Source: Paraphysoderma sedebokerense
Taxonomy: Eukaryota > Blastocladiomycota > Physodermatomycetes > Physodermatales > Physodermataceae
Direction: 5' to 3'
DNA length: 64,000 nucleotides
Assembly: GCA_025602915.1 (NCBI GenBank)
Contig: JAHLJZ010000052.1
Span: 103,815-167,814 of the forward strand
The notes under the pieces were generated by a model. The model saw only the letters and a list, made by a program, of their open reading frames with translations, had not been told where the DNA came from and searched no databases. Made by a program: the position numbers and the translations under genes. Numbering within the stretch: the first letter of the stretch is position 1; each line of letters opens with the position of its first letter. This document shows positions 1 through 19,678 of this stretch, piece by piece.

Positions 1-124
1 TCGTTGTCGTGACTCTGGTCGATAGAAGCTGCGCTATCTCATTCCGTTTCCATTCCCATCTCTGTGCCGAAACAGGATTGAATGAAAACATATTGCTAGG
101 ACTACATACACAGAAGGAGCGGCA

Positions 125-520
125 ATGTCAAAGCCAATACCCATTCCGTCAAACTCTCTAGCCTCAACTGGCGGCCACGCTAGGCACAACTTTCCTCCCT
201 CCGCCACTTCTTCCTCAAACTCTGCAGCCTCTTCGACTTCTACCTCAACAGGTACCCCGTCTTCCATAAGTGCGTACATGAGTTCTCTTATCGGGTGCAC
301 ATCATCCTCAATGGAAAAAGCTTCGTCATATCGGGAAACTTTCGACCCTTACCGTCATCCTTACAGCTCTGCTGTCATAAAGGACTCAAATCGGGGATTC
401 ATATGGAACGATGAATTGCTAAGTGCAGATGACAGGAGGACGTATGGATATTCTTATGGCAGCTCAAATGAAAAGGAAAATCCGTACGAAGAACCGCAAG
501 TTTTTGAGCTGAAACTCTGA
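125..520 (+). CDS. Small orphan protein, serine/threonine-rich N-terminus
   Basis: Single-exon reading frame of 131 codons opening with ATG at 125 and closing with TGA. I do not recognise the product. Residues 8-60 are low-complexity Ser/Thr/Ala. The C-terminal half is not low complexity and is rich in Tyr, Pro and charged residues (for example SYRETFDPYRHPYSS and NPYEEPQVFEL), which argues for a real protein. There is no signal peptide, membrane segment or cysteine cluster. It lies 327 bases upstream of BOP1 on the same strand. The opposite strand is also open over 34-300, but that frame reads as the mirror of the Ser-rich stretch (Glu/Val-rich) and is treated as a shadow. The gene could extend left of the window if an upstream exon exists. 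Confidence 0.45.
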   Translation: MSKPIPIPSNSLASTGGHARHNFPPSATSSSNSAASSTSTSTGTPSSISAYMSSLIGCTSSSMEKASSYRETFDPYRHPYSSAVIKDSNRGFIWNDELLSADDRRTYGYSYGSSNEKENPYEEPQVFELKL

Positions 521-847
521 CTACAGGACAAGCAGCATGATGAACTTGACCATTCATAATACATTGTAGCATATACTCTTTGGAGACTGGCAATTTTTTC
601 TGTAACCACCGTATTTTAACTATTATAAATTTGATTCCCCGTGGTTCTGAACTACAATTTCATCTGAATCTCTCTAGTATCTTTGCTGCATTGAGTTGCA
701 AGTCCCATTAAGTGACGTCATTTGAGCCAACTGTTGCGTTCGTTGCTGTGGCAACAGCTATCGCGTGTCGATGTAAACAATGTTTGTGCCAGCATTCAAA
801 GAAATCTAGCGATAACATTCGAATCAGTCAAACTCATATCCAAAGCG
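521..847. other. Intergenic region upstream of BOP1
   Basis: It holds the 3' end of the orphan gene and the BOP1 promoter/leader. The only motif I can point to is the palindrome TGACGTCA at 713-720. The frame of BOP1 stays open upstream to a TTG at 722, but the first ATG is at 848. Confidence 0.5.
713..720. promoter_or_regulatory. CRE-like palindrome TGACGTCA
   Basis: This is a perfect 8-base ATF/CREB-type palindrome 128 bases upstream of the BOP1 start codon. The sequence match is direct; binding by a bZIP factor is inference. Confidence 0.4.
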
Positions 848-3512
848 ATGAGTAAAAGTATAGTTAAGAAAAGACAATTCCAAGTTGTCGATACTGCTGA
901 GATCGACGACGACATTCTTCCTCAAGCTCTTGAGGCAACCATTAATGCAGATTTGGATAGCGAAAGCGACGAAGATTATTCTCCCGATGAAGAAGAGCTG
1001 GAAGCCAGTGATGACCATGACGAGTTTTTAAGTGAAAGGGAAATCTCTGGAAACAGTTCAGATGACGAGGGTTCGATGAAATTGTTAGTTAAAGATGGGG
1101 TTGTCGATGTAGGGTCTGGCGATGAAAGTGATTTCAGCCAACATAGTGCAAATTTGCTAGTAACAGGCTCATCGGATGTTGAGAACTCAGAAGACGAAGA
1201 CGGAGAACCTCGGACTAAACTGCCAGAGATTGAACCGTATACTGACAGCGACGATTCAGATTACGAGGTTTGTAGATCATGTGCTTCCCATTCGTGAGGT
1301 TGGTTTGCTGATCAATTTCGACATTTTAGGCTGGGACCAATACTGTTGGAAATATTCCGATGGAATGGTACAAAGATTACCCACACATTGGATACGATAT
1401 TGACGGTAAAAAAGTTATGAGACCGGCTATCGGAGATGAACTTGATAAGTTCTTAGCAAAACTAGATGATCCTAACACCTGGTGGGTTAATTCCTTCGCG
1501 AATAATTTTTGAATGAAGTAGCTTTTTTAACTGAAAATGTTTTTTAGGAAATCTTACCCTGACGATAAGGAAGGTAAAGATGTTGTTTTGACAAACGAAG
1601 AATTGGAGATAATCCGAAAGATTCAACAAAGCGAATTCGGGGATCTGGGATACGATCCATATCAGGTTTGTTGAATTTCCGTCGTCATCCTCTACCGTTA
1701 CGTTCTGCTGATCACACAACGAAACTCATTACATAGCCCACAATTGAATGGTTTACTTCGAAACCAGAAATTCATCCTCTATCCTCTGCACCCGAACCCA
1801 AACGACGTTTCGTTCCGTCGAAATGGGAGCACGCCAAGGTGATGAAGATTGTCAGAGCGATTCGTAAAGGTCTAATTGTCCCCCGAAAACCGGCTCCACT
1901 GCAGCCGCGATTTTACGATGTTTGGAAGAACGCCGATGAATCGACAACGAATGATCACCCTATGCATATTCCCGCACCAAAGGTAAAATTGCCGGGGCAT
2001 GTGGAAAGTTATAATCCTCCGGAAGAGTACTTATGGTCCAAGGAAGAAATAAAGAAATGGGAAGAGACCGACCCGGAGGATAGGGAACTTGACTTTATAC
2101 CAAAGAAATACTCCAGCTTGCGTTTGGTACCTGGATACGACCGTTTCGTGAATGACCGGTTCAACCGATGCTTAGATTTGTATTTATGCCCGCGTGTAAA
2201 GAAAGATAGGGTAGGGATTAGCTCTTTCTCTAACTTAGCTTTATCTTTGCTGATATTCTCTGCAAACAGCTTTCCATTGATCCGGATTCTCTCATCCCCA
2301 AATTACCCGATCCCAAAGATTTGAAGCCCTTCCCCACCACATGCTCCATCACTTTCAAAGGCCATACTTCTCGTATCCGTTCCTTCTCTATCGATCCTAC
2401 TGGCCAATTTATGATTTCTGGCGCGGATGACAAAACTGTCAGATTATGGGAATTATCAACTGGTCGAAATTTGCGAACATACTCGTTTTCAGAAACTGTC
2501 AACTACGTTGCCTGGAATCCAAATAAAGCGCTTTCAGTGATCGCTATTGCTGCAGGCAAAGATGTATATTTGGGATGTTTGAATTACGGCATTGCGAGCG
2601 AAGACGTCGTCGAACATACGGAGAATCTTTTGAAGAGCGAAATCAAGTTTACTGGCGAAGAAGGATCCAACCATAAGTTAGAATGGAAACGGGTTGAAGG
2701 CAAATTGAGAGATGTAGGCTTTATTTGGCGTATATCACATTCGAAGCCTGTAACATTCATTACTTGGCACAAGAAAGGCGACTACTTTTCAACAGTCGCA
2801 CCCGAAGGTAGCTTTAATGTTCAAATTTGAGTTGAGAAATCTGCGTTCCCTCAGACGTAACTGACATATGCATATTAGCACAACATTCTGCTATTCAAAT
2901 CCATCAACTCTCAAGGCGGATCACTCAGCAACCATTTAAAAAATCTAAGGGCTTGGCTATTCGTGTTCTATTCCATCCCTCAAAACCTTTATTCTTCGTT
3001 GCTACACAACGATATGTTCGAATATACGATTTACAGAAGCAGGAATTATCGAAGAAATTAATAAGTGGGGTTAAATGGATAAGTTGCATGGATATTCACC
3101 CTGGAGGAGAGAATTTAATCGTCGGTAGTTATGATAGAAGATTAATCTGGTGGGATTTGGAATTGAGTGTGAAACCATACAAGACTCTACGGTAACTATC
3201 TTAGATAACCTGAGATCCGGGGATTTTGTTAATTGACTGAACCTCTTCAGATATCATACACACGCACTGCGGTCTACAACATTTCACCGTCGCTATCCTC
3301 TTTTTGCTTCCTCTTCTGATGACGGAACCATACAAATATTCCACGGGATGGTATATAATGATTTAATGACAAACCCTTTGATTGTACCTGTAAAAATCCT
3401 GAGTGGCCATACTCGAACAGATAATCTTGGAGTTTTGAATGTGGAATGGCATCCAACGCAACCCTGGATTATAAGTTCTGGCGCGGATGGAGAAATTAAA
3501 CTGTGGGTGTAA
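848..3512 (+). CDS. ERB1: Ribosome biogenesis protein BOP1/Erb1
   Basis: WD40 scaffold of the PeBoW (Nop7-Erb1-Ytm1) complex, needed for 27S pre-rRNA processing and 60S subunit assembly in the nucleolus. About six introns: exon 1 is 848-1267 and exon 2 starts at 1330. One donor, after the codons for PNT, must be GTGGGT to keep frame. The N-terminal 140 residues are very acidic ([16 protein letters not shown]). The BOP1NT domain follows, with its hallmark [20 protein letters not shown] and [11 protein letters not shown]40 repeats then run from about [20 protein letters not shown] to the last blade ending [12 protein letters not shown]. The start is the first ATG ([10 protein letters not shown]). 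An AATAAA lies 69 bases past the stop at 3581. Length, about 750 residues, matches the family. It is convergent with the HLTF-like gene. Confidence 0.93.
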
Positions 3513-3761
3513 TTTTATCATTAAATTAATAGAAGTCATTAGTTCGTCATGCACCAATGCGCTTTTCATTTACACAATTCAATAAAAATGAGTAAGATGT
3601 ATTGTGATTGTTAGTCAGCGACGATTGAAACTGTGTTTGATTCTCACATGGCAAACACGACAAATAATTAAGGTTTATTAGTATCATTTATTGCTGTATC
3701 TGATGTTCATAATAAGAAAATGAACGACATCCACATATTACATTTGCCAAAATGCAATTCA

Positions 3762-6700
3762 CTACACAGAATCGGCCGCTTGTTCATCAATTGCAAATAA
3801 TTCTTTGATGTCCTGCAACCTCTGTTCTCGCCTTTCCTTAGCAGCGCCGCTGATACCAGAGAATGCTTTCTGGATTAATTTACTCTTCTCGGCTTGGATT
3901 TCAACAACACGCTCTTCGATGGTATTCGAAACGACGAAACGAAACACATTAACTGGTTTTGTTTGCCCAAGACGATAAACTCTGTCGATCGCCTGTGATT
4001 CCATCGCCGAGTTCCACCAAGGATCAAAGACGCTACGAAAGCCAGTTACCACAAGCATAACATTCATCAGTCATACAAAATACACACACAACTTGAGAAG
4101 CTTCCGTTATATTGAGGCCGACAGCGCCTGCTTTCAGAGACGCGAGCAGAACGCACGGATTTTCAGCAGGGTCATCATCTAGCGGGGCCTTCCTCTTCGA
4201 CCTAACGTTAGGGGAGTCTTTGACCGCTGAGATGCCAACTTTGAAACGCATTAGTTCTGTCTCTCTCTTTTTTCTACTCATGGAACCATCGAATCGGGCA
4301 TACGGAATGCCACTGTCGTTTAAATGCGTTCCCAAAGTATCAAGCATCTTGGTCCACTGTGAATATACAATCGTCTGAAGAGATGATATTTACTATATCT
4401 TTAACGTGTTTCCCCTGTCATTTAATAAAAGACGAAGAATACCTTAATTCCTGGCGGTGTCGCCATTAAGAACTCAATCAGAGTGCGAGCTTTGGAACTC
4501 ATTGGTAATCTCTGAGTAAGCTCCTTGCCCTTACAGGAATCGATTTTTGCAGATTCCTCCTCTGGTAACTCTGGTTCCGGAGGAAGGGAAAGAAGAGTCT
4601 TAAATCGGCTGGTATTAGAAATTTTAAAAGAGATCACAAAACTGAAAGTTCCAAACATTACCTGGACGGATATTTTATGTCGACATAACGGGCAACTGGC
4701 GTTGTCAGGATTTGTTGTAATAACCTGCTCAATACAAGGACGACAAAAAAAGTGCCGACACAGGGTAATGACACAATTTTTGAGAGTATCCAAACTGGGA
4801 AGAGTCAGCGGCAATCAACTCAAAAATAAGCAAGGGGGTGTTATACCAAATAGGACAATCTTCGCCGCTATCTTCGGCATCCTTGAGTATGCTGAGTAAC
4901 CTCTTGACATTCTCGTCATCCATATCGACAAGGGGTTGTTCTCCTTGACTTGTAAATTGGTCGAAAGCATGACTCGGGCATAAAGAAGAGTCATCACAAA
5001 TTTGACGAAGACGCATCATGATCTGTAGAATAACGGCATAATTTGTCTCCTACATGATGATATGAGCGATGTATAAAAAAACAGTCGCATGCGCTATGAA
5101 GGAGTGTACCATAGTTTCATCCTGAAGAAATTTTCTGATAAGTTGCTTTCCCTCCGCCTCAATTTGGCTGTAAAATGCACTTTCCTCCGGACTGAATTCA
5201 ATTTTATGAAGATAAATGTTACAAGGAGGAAGATCTAAAATAGGCTTTCCTTCGATCTTCATTTCTGGTCAAACATGAATCAGCAAATTAACATACGAAC
5301 GTAGCATATACATTAACGAACCTTTAGTGCGCCGGATAGTCAGATCTTTCATCAATATTTTGAGGAGTTCAAGTGGATGCTGCTCTCCCCGTCTAAGCGG
5401 TCTGGCGAAGACACGAGACCACCAATTATAATCGTCAAATGGTCGAAACTTCAGGAATCTGGAAACTGATAATTTAGTATTACACCAAAATTGTAGTATC
5501 ATGCAAAGGAGACGCAAACCTAAGGAGACCATACAAATCATTTACGCTGTTCATAATCGGAGTTCCGGACATGATCCACCGCCTCTCTGCCTGCATCGAA
5601 GCGCATACTTTGCTTCGTTTAGTATTTCGATTGCAAATGACATGGCCCTCGTCAAGAATGATTCTTCTCCATCTCATTTTGGTTAATACTTGCGCCTGCC
5701 GACGTCCTTTGACCTTTTCATCACGGTATTCTTGCGCGAGGACTTGATAAGTAGTAATGACAATATCGTAGTTGCCAAGTTCATCCAATTTCGTTGTCCT
5801 GTCTGTTCCATAATAAACGTAAACGGATACAGCACCGGGTTTGACATGGTCTTCGATTTGCTTCACCCAATTATCGAGGACAGACATTGGCGCGACGATT
5901 AAAGTGGACTTTCCATGGTACGGTTTCGATGCGCCATTATGTATGATCGGAGAGCCCTTGTCATCACACAATATCAGCGAAATCATTGTAAGGGTTTTCC
6001 CCAAGCCCATCTTCAATAGGTTGAGAATCGAATCAGTGAAGGAAACGCTGAAGTAAAGATCTTATAATACAAGTCATACATCATCTGCAAGTATGCCCCC
6101 ACGCGACAGGACAGGCTCTTCGTTGGCCGAAGAAGTAGCTATGTTGTAATAGTATTGCGAACCTCCCTCTTTCTTGTAGGTCCAGAATTGAGTATGCTGT
6201 TCCTTAGCGGTTTTCGGAAGTTTTGGGTGTTCTTTCTTGATGCACCACGCAAGGGCTTGCAATTGATGCGGCAGAAGTTTTGAACGAAGAGCAGAGGGCT
6301 GATCTGGATAGAATGGTAAATTTCCCAAATCAATTATCTGTGCATTTTAAGATTTCTTACGAATTAGCTTCACAAGCGTTAAAGAAAAAGAAGGAGGTGT
6401 CGATCGGACTTAACTGATTGTGCAAGTTCAGCTAAAAGATCATTTTGATTTCTTACAATTCGCGTTGTGTGAGTCATGTCGAGGTAGTCCCAAACAGAAG
6501 AAGAACATGGAAGATTTACTTCTCCCCGACATGTATCAGGGGTAATTAAGTATCCATCTAAGATAGTTAAGGCAGACTCCAGTTGGGCGGGGTCTCCAAA
6601 TAAACGAATTACGAGGTCTGTGTTGTAATAATGACCAACACTGAACAATGTATGGTTACTTTGTTTGGCATCGACAACCAAAGTCAGAGTTCACAGCATA

Positions 6701-7596
6701 TAACCGAACGCACCTCCCTTCTGGGCAGTAACCTTCAACTCGTGCGATTTTTTGATCAAGAACTTTAGCTAAATTGTAGGCGACTTGCCTGGGGACGTGC
6801 CCAACCTAGGAGGAGAGTAGTAAATTATGGAGCAGTCTATAGATAAAGAAGACCTTAAATATACCTGATGGTTATCAATATTGTACACCGCTATGGCATT
6901 GCTGTCATGCCGATTCGACGGTTCTCTCACTAAACATACTTGTTCATCTACTCCAACCTGATTGAATAGTGCCAGTTGAGTTTAAAGTATGCACGAACTG
7001 ATTCACTTGAAAGTAACTTACTATTCCTGTATAATAACGGAGGCCGACAACCTGTTTATCAATCGTAAAAAGATTAGATTTAATGAATGATTTGGTGAAA
7101 TAAACTTGAAATGACTAACATTTGTATAAATTATACCGAAAAAGGTTTCTTCGGGTTCAACGATTTCCACTTCATCATCCTCCTCTGTCTTTACTACATC
7201 AGTTGCTACCCTCTGATTATTACTCGGCCCCGCATATTCGTATGTCCCAACTAAAACAGTGTTCTCTTGCTTGATGTAAGGTCCTCTTTTGACGGCCTCC
7301 TCGTCTTCAACTTTTATTCGTTCAGGTGTTACGTTCTGCCCGCAACTAGGCCCTGAAAATCCGTTCGAAATATCATTCTCCTGCTTAATGTAAGGTTCTC
7401 TCATGGCTTCTTCAATCTCCTCTATCTTCACTTTTACCATTGTGTCCGTTTGGTCAATAGTCCCGCTTGAATTCATGTCTTCTTGCTTCACTTGTGGTTC
7501 CTTCTCCGGCCTCGCAGGCGGAGTCGAGGTAGCAGTGGACGAAACCGGGGTTTGCAGCCTGGAAGTTCTTCTGCGTTTGTTGAATTTAGGGGGCAT
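3762..7596 (-). CDS. HLTF: HLTF/Rad5-like HIRAN-SNF2-RING DNA translocase and ubiquitin ligase
   Basis: Predicted ATP-driven DNA translocase and PCNA-directed ubiquitin ligase for stalled-fork tolerance. Domains in order: a disordered tail (residues 1-150); a HIRAN domain starting FFGIIYTN, with VGVDEQVCLVREP and GHVPRQVAYNLAKVLDQKI; SNF2 N-lobe with Walker A GLGKTLTMISLI and Walker B ILDEGH, the HLTF-type variant; an inserted C3HC4 RING (CPICLDTLKNCV, then CRHFFCRPC, then CPLC); and the helicase C lobe with GLNITEASQV and QAIDRVYRLGQ. All catalytic and zinc residues I looked for are present. It has many short introns; the RING's first cysteines only appear after removing the intron near 4788-4848. 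The ATG at 7594-7596 gives MPPKFNKRRRTSR. The tail contains six Psi-K-x-E sumoylation sites (see findings). SHPRH or RAD16 are less likely because HIRAN is present. Confidence 0.92.
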
Positions 7597-7867
7597 CCTT
7601 CACTATTCCTTTTAGAGAAAATTCAACTGAATTGGGATTAGAATGAGGAGGATTGATGAATCGCAAGTAAAGAATATTTCGAGTTTCATTCGGTAGTCAA
7701 GATGGGCCGGGTAAGTTTTACGCGAATAAAGACGATCCAAATTTATATATAATCGCTTATTAACACTTCTTATAGTGCAATAACAAATAGATTAACATAG
7801 ATTAAGTTATGTTGCAATAAAATTACATATAGTTTACAGACAGTGAAATAAATTGCCTTTTTATTAT

Positions 7868-15323
<7,456 letters not shown>

Positions 15324-15950
15324 TTCTGGTTGAGGTGACGTGTTTTGGCCAAGAAGTCAGCAAAGATTCAAAGAGCAGGTTGGGAAAAGCGCATGCTGTT
15401 GAGCTGAGTGAATGGGGAAAGTATGAGTACCGAACGGACAACCCAATTCAATAACTTGTGAAGATGCGAAGGTGAGTGCTGATAACTCTCGGTCCCAGAC
15501 TTTCTGCGAGAGGTCTCCCAGACCATGAATGGAGACAATGGATTATTCTGCTACGGTGCCTCCAAGTCCAGAATCAGGAGCAGTAATAATTATTATTATG
15601 ATTTTGCATAACAGCCAATTTTTAACATGTACATAGCTAACTTGTGTATGAACAAGAAATCTGTAGTAGTACAGCATAGATAGTAATCATGCGGGGGTAT
15701 AAGTAGGCTTCTGGTTTAAGCTACCCATCATGGATGGAAGACGACACGCATGCTGGAAGGGGGATAAGATCAAGAGGTTGGCTGGGCACATATATCCTCG
15801 TCACTATGGGTGGGGATAAGGATGTGCGGCAGCTGAGTCGAGAGTGTCGCAGGATGAGGATGGTACAAATAATACAATTGCATATCCGTGACTCCATTGA
15901 ATACGAGCACGACACGAAGAGGGAATCACGGGTGAACGGCGGACACGGCG

Positions 15951-15958
15951 CACGTGAC
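15951..15958 (-). promoter_or_regulatory. GTCACGTG E-box octamer
   Basis: The plus strand reads CACGTGAC. The same octamer occurs in two other divergent promoters of this window (24255-24327 and 50646-50653). It is a bHLH-type E-box core; the factor is not known. Confidence 0.4.
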
Positions 15959-15975
15959 CTTGAGCCTCACCTCAA

Positions 15976-15999
15976 CAAGCAGCCAAGCAGCCAAGCAGC
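15976..15999 (+). repeat. Three perfect tandem copies of CAAGCAGC
   Basis: 24 bases in the divergent promoter, three exact head-to-tail 8-base units. It is too short to call a minisatellite. Confidence 0.7.
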
Positions 16000-16436
16000 G
16001 GTGAGCCTGCTGAATAACATTAGAAGAGATTTCATTTAGATACAATATGCGGTCCATGCTATCGGCGACATCGGGCGGGGGCGTGAGAGATGTGTATCAG
16101 ATGGATAGTCGGGACAGCGTGTGTCGGAAACAGCAGACAATCGTCCATACAACATACATAGAATAGATGAGGGACAGTTGTTCGGCGCGTTCCCCCGTTG
16201 TCTTGTGTTGCGTTTGGTTTCATTTTTTTTGTTTGCCCGACTTCCCTTGATTCCCGCCCCGCTTGATTTGTATTCGATTAATATCACCTCCATTCCATCC
16301 CCCGGCCCGCACTTAGACTCCACCACCCATACACCATCGATATAGATACAACACTCTCTCATCCCACCCTCGCCCGCAACATATCTTACAGACACCCCCG
16401 CCACATTCAACGCACTCCTCCCCTCCCCTCCCGTTT

Positions 16437-19184
16437 ATGCCGTCTTCTGTCCGAAACTCTGACTGCGAAAATGAATACCATCATGGACACTTAGCATCCC
16501 CTCCTCCTCCGAAAACTAACTCCAGCTCCCGTCGCTACCACTACACTTCCGCCTCTCTTCCCAGATACTCGTGTATCAGCTCACGTTTCTCAACTGATTC
16601 TTTTAATTTATCTGACCCTCGTTCAGATTCCCTGTCCACCAGTTCACCCGTCTTGAAGCAATCAACAACCAATGTCTCAGACTCATCACATCACACCAAA
16701 TCTCAAAACAAGCAAAAATCACACGTCCCTTCTGATACTTCAGCAAGTCAAGCCTCAACAATCAGATTCAGGCCGTACTCACAGCGTCTATTTAAGCGCC
16801 CGAGTTCCCAACCCACCGTCACCGCAGAATTTGACGACGCCCATGAACCGACAAAAGGAACCGCCTTGACAATGCAACCTACTATCGATCCAAACATTGA
16901 AAATTTAGAGAACAGAGTCGAGGTTTGTATTTCTTCTACACCAGATTGCGTGCATAATCTATTTAAATATTGACAGTAATGCTCATAGCCCACTGAGGTT
17001 GAACAGTTCAAATTCATACCTTTTCGCCGAACCCAATCATCTCCTCCTTCTGTAGCCCCGCGCCCTGGCGGATCCGATGGCCCTAAGAAAGGTCAGAAAC
17101 GGCAAAAGAAAGTTCTGTTTAAAATGGGATCTAAAACTGCAAAATCAAATGAGATGGAATCATCAGTCGACACTGCTCGCTCCGAATCAAAATGCTCTTT
17201 TCATGAAGGAACCGACAGCTCCAGGTGGTCCAGACTAATTCAACGGTGGACATATAAAAAGACATCTCTCAACGAATCCAGTCAACCGCTTGCTCTTATC
17301 GCTACAGTGGAATCCGAATTGTCATTGCAGCCGACTGAAGGAGACGACAGAGGCGCCGATTTAAGCTCTATTCTTGCTTCAACACCTCATTTTGATCACC
17401 CACCGGCAGAATGCGCGGAGAAATCGAAGACTGACATCCGCTTCAGTTACATTGATTTAGCTTCGGACGATGAGAATCAAGCTGTCTCTGTCAAGGGGGT
17501 TTTGAAGAGAAAGATCAGCACCATGTTCTCGGTTAAGCAGCCTCTAGATGGAGATAGCGTGGGACCAAAAGCAAACGACCTGGCGTGTGTTGAAAGTGAA
17601 AACTCTGGGGCAGCCGATATTACCCAGAGCTTTATGGATATCACTTCGGATACCGAAGAAGAAAGTCATCCAACATTGAAACGAAAGTTGAGCGAGCTGT
17701 TTCTCGTCAACAGACGACAAAATTCTTCTACCCTGCCACCCACTACAAATAACGCTAGGGAAGCACAGTCAACAGACGCTGTCAGCGAACCTGATATTCA
17801 TCAATCGTATATCGATTTCAGTTCCGACAATGAAGACGATGCGGCTACGCATATTCTATCTGTGTCTCACTCGGTTTCCAGCGTTCTCCGTCGAAAGTTG
17901 ACTGAACTCATTCCCTTGCATCGACAGTCCATGTCTACAAAATCGATTAGTTCGACTAGCAGCATGGACGAAAAGAGAATCAGCAAATCCACCATCACGT
18001 CCAATAGATCAAGTGTTGTATTCCACGTCCATGATATAGTGGAAAATCGAACGGCTGGATCTCCAGACGCTGCTTCCCCTCCACGTCCACCACCGGAAAT
18101 GTCTATCAATCAAATTAAGAACGATATTCGTTTCAGTTACATCGACTTGGTATCAGACGATGAAAATGAGAGCGTTACTGGTTCTGTAACTGGTACACTG
18201 AAGAAGAAGCTTAGTACGATGCTACTGAAAACCTTGAAGCCGGAAGAAAGCGCCGTAGATGAGAGTAGAGCCGTTTCTGTGATTTCAGAGAGGTCTTCAA
18301 AGCGAAGTTCTGCAAGGCAAAGCAATACTTTTTCAGCGCGCAGCAGCGTCATAATAGAAGAAGAAGAAGAAGGAGAAGAGACTGTAGACCATACATACTT
18401 CGAAGACGTTGGAGTTATTTCTGGGTTGGGTATTACAGTGGAGGAGAACGTGGAAAAGGATACTGATCGTGGGTTTGAAGCGGACGTGGAGGATGACGAT
18501 GATTTTAATGAAGGGACAGTTACAGTAGTGGAAAATGAAGAAGCTGGGAGAGATTTTTCGCTGGAACCTAAAATTCGCAATATCCGACGCCAAAACAGTC
18601 TCGATGCCGACATCACTGAATACGGTCAAATTAATTCACTCTATGATCTTCGCACGAAGCCTTTACCCCCTCTTCCAAACACGGCAAGGCGACCACTAAG
18701 CTCCTTCCTCCCATTTTGGAATTCAAGTCAGAAACCTTCCACGAATAGTGTTTACGGCACACAAGTATCTGCTATTCCTGTCAGGGAGCATCGGTTCAAT
18801 CGTTTCCAGTCAGTTCCAAACTTGAAAAGATTTTCGCAATTCAAGTCTTCCGATATGAAATCGCAGAATCAAACCTCTAGTACGCCGATGGAAAACTCCC
18901 CTCCAAGATCAAATCTTCTTCGCCGAAGCATATTATCTTTGAAATCACTACATTTTTCTTCGCAACCTTCTCGACGATATTCTACTGTGGATAGAACCAT
19001 CCCTACCTCGGCGAGGCGTGATCAATACAGAAATAGACATTTAGTAACAAGCTATTTTGAGCATCGGAACCAAAGTTTAGCCAATGCAAGGGAACAAGGC
19101 GAGTTTTATCGGTTCAGCGCTGTTGGAGTAACAAGATTAGAAACCAATTCTAACGATGAGTGGGGAATGAGAATTAACGTGTGA
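16437..19184 (+). CDS. Serine-rich disordered protein with four acidic SIM-like repeats
   Basis: Not recognised as a named family. Two exons: the intron runs from about 16924 to 16996 (GTTTGT..ATAG) and the frame rejoins as PTEVEQFKFIPFRR. About 890 residues, largely Ser/Thr/Pro/Asp/Glu-rich and probably disordered, with no membrane segment. Four spaced repeats are clear: DIRFSYIDLASDDEN, DITQSFMDITSDTEE, DIHQSYIDFSSDNED and DIRFSYIDLVSDDEN. Each is followed by a linker and a basic amphipathic stretch (LKRKISTMF, LKRKLSELF, LRRKLTELI, LKKKLSTML). The acidic cores resemble phosphorylation-dependent SUMO-interaction motifs. Later segments include IRRQNSLD, a basophilic kinase-type site, and PLPPLP, an SH3-ligand-type proline motif. 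It is transcribed divergently from the PI3-kinase and lies directly upstream of the three-SH3 F-BAR protein. Function unknown; scaffold or adaptor is a guess. Confidence 0.8.
17432..18238 (+). repeat. Four degenerate protein repeats, SYIDLxSDDEN plus LKRKxS
   Basis: Copies start near 17432, 17614, 17792 and 18119. Copies 1 and 4 are nearly identical in the core (DIRFSYIDL-SDDEN), while 2 and 3 have diverged. Spacing between copies is irregular (about 60-110 codons). Confidence 0.8.
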
Positions 19185-19678
19185 AGTAAGTAAAGCATGC
19201 AAGGCATTTGAGATTTGTTAGGTTTGAAATGCCAATATTGAGCTTTGGTCTCATATCATTGTATTATATCACATTGGAGTATGCTTGATGCAATTGTGTT
19301 ATTTTAGATGATGGGAGGAAATAGACTATTATTATTATTAGTGTGATGTGGGTACTCGGTCTTTGATAGGTAAGCCCGATGGACAACTAAAAAAAAAGAG
19401 TTTATAAGGGTCATAGAATTTTACAAATGTCTAAATAAATGGAAAATATTCAAAATTCATTTTGCCGGCGTGCTGTCGGTGGAGCCAAAAGTGATTGAAC
19501 AAGAGCGCAAGCATTCCCCTTCCTCTGGCCATCCTCCCTGTCGCGATTCAATACTCTTTTAGCAACACTGGACTGTTTACATCTCTGCCTACATGAACTG
19601 ATTCATCAGTGTCCACTCCGCCCCTAACATTACGTTCGTCCCATTCCACCTCCTACCTCTCTCGCCGCGAACCCAACA
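19185..19678. other. Intergenic region, SIM-repeat gene to F-BAR gene
   Basis: It holds the 3' region of the first gene and the promoter and C-rich leader of the second. ATT trinucleotide runs lie near 19330. No gene seen. Confidence 0.5.

Larger units (their letters stand above)
15324..16436. other. 1.1-kb divergent promoter between the PI3-kinase and the SIM-repeat protein
   Basis: No convincing gene on either strand. It contains a GTCACGTG octamer (reverse orientation, 15951-15958), a three-copy CAAGCAGC direct repeat (15976-15999) and a pyrimidine-rich stretch just before the downstream start codon (16360-16436), as expected for a 5' leader. Confidence 0.6.

Noticed and set aside
34-300. 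Minus-strand 88-codon frame, Glu/Val-rich
   Set aside because: Exact antisense of the Ser/Thr-rich part of the orphan gene; complementary codons of Ser/Thr runs give Glu/Val/Gly.
18137-18616. Minus-strand 159-codon Ser/Val-rich frame
   Set aside because: Antisense shadow of the acidic region of the SIM-repeat gene.
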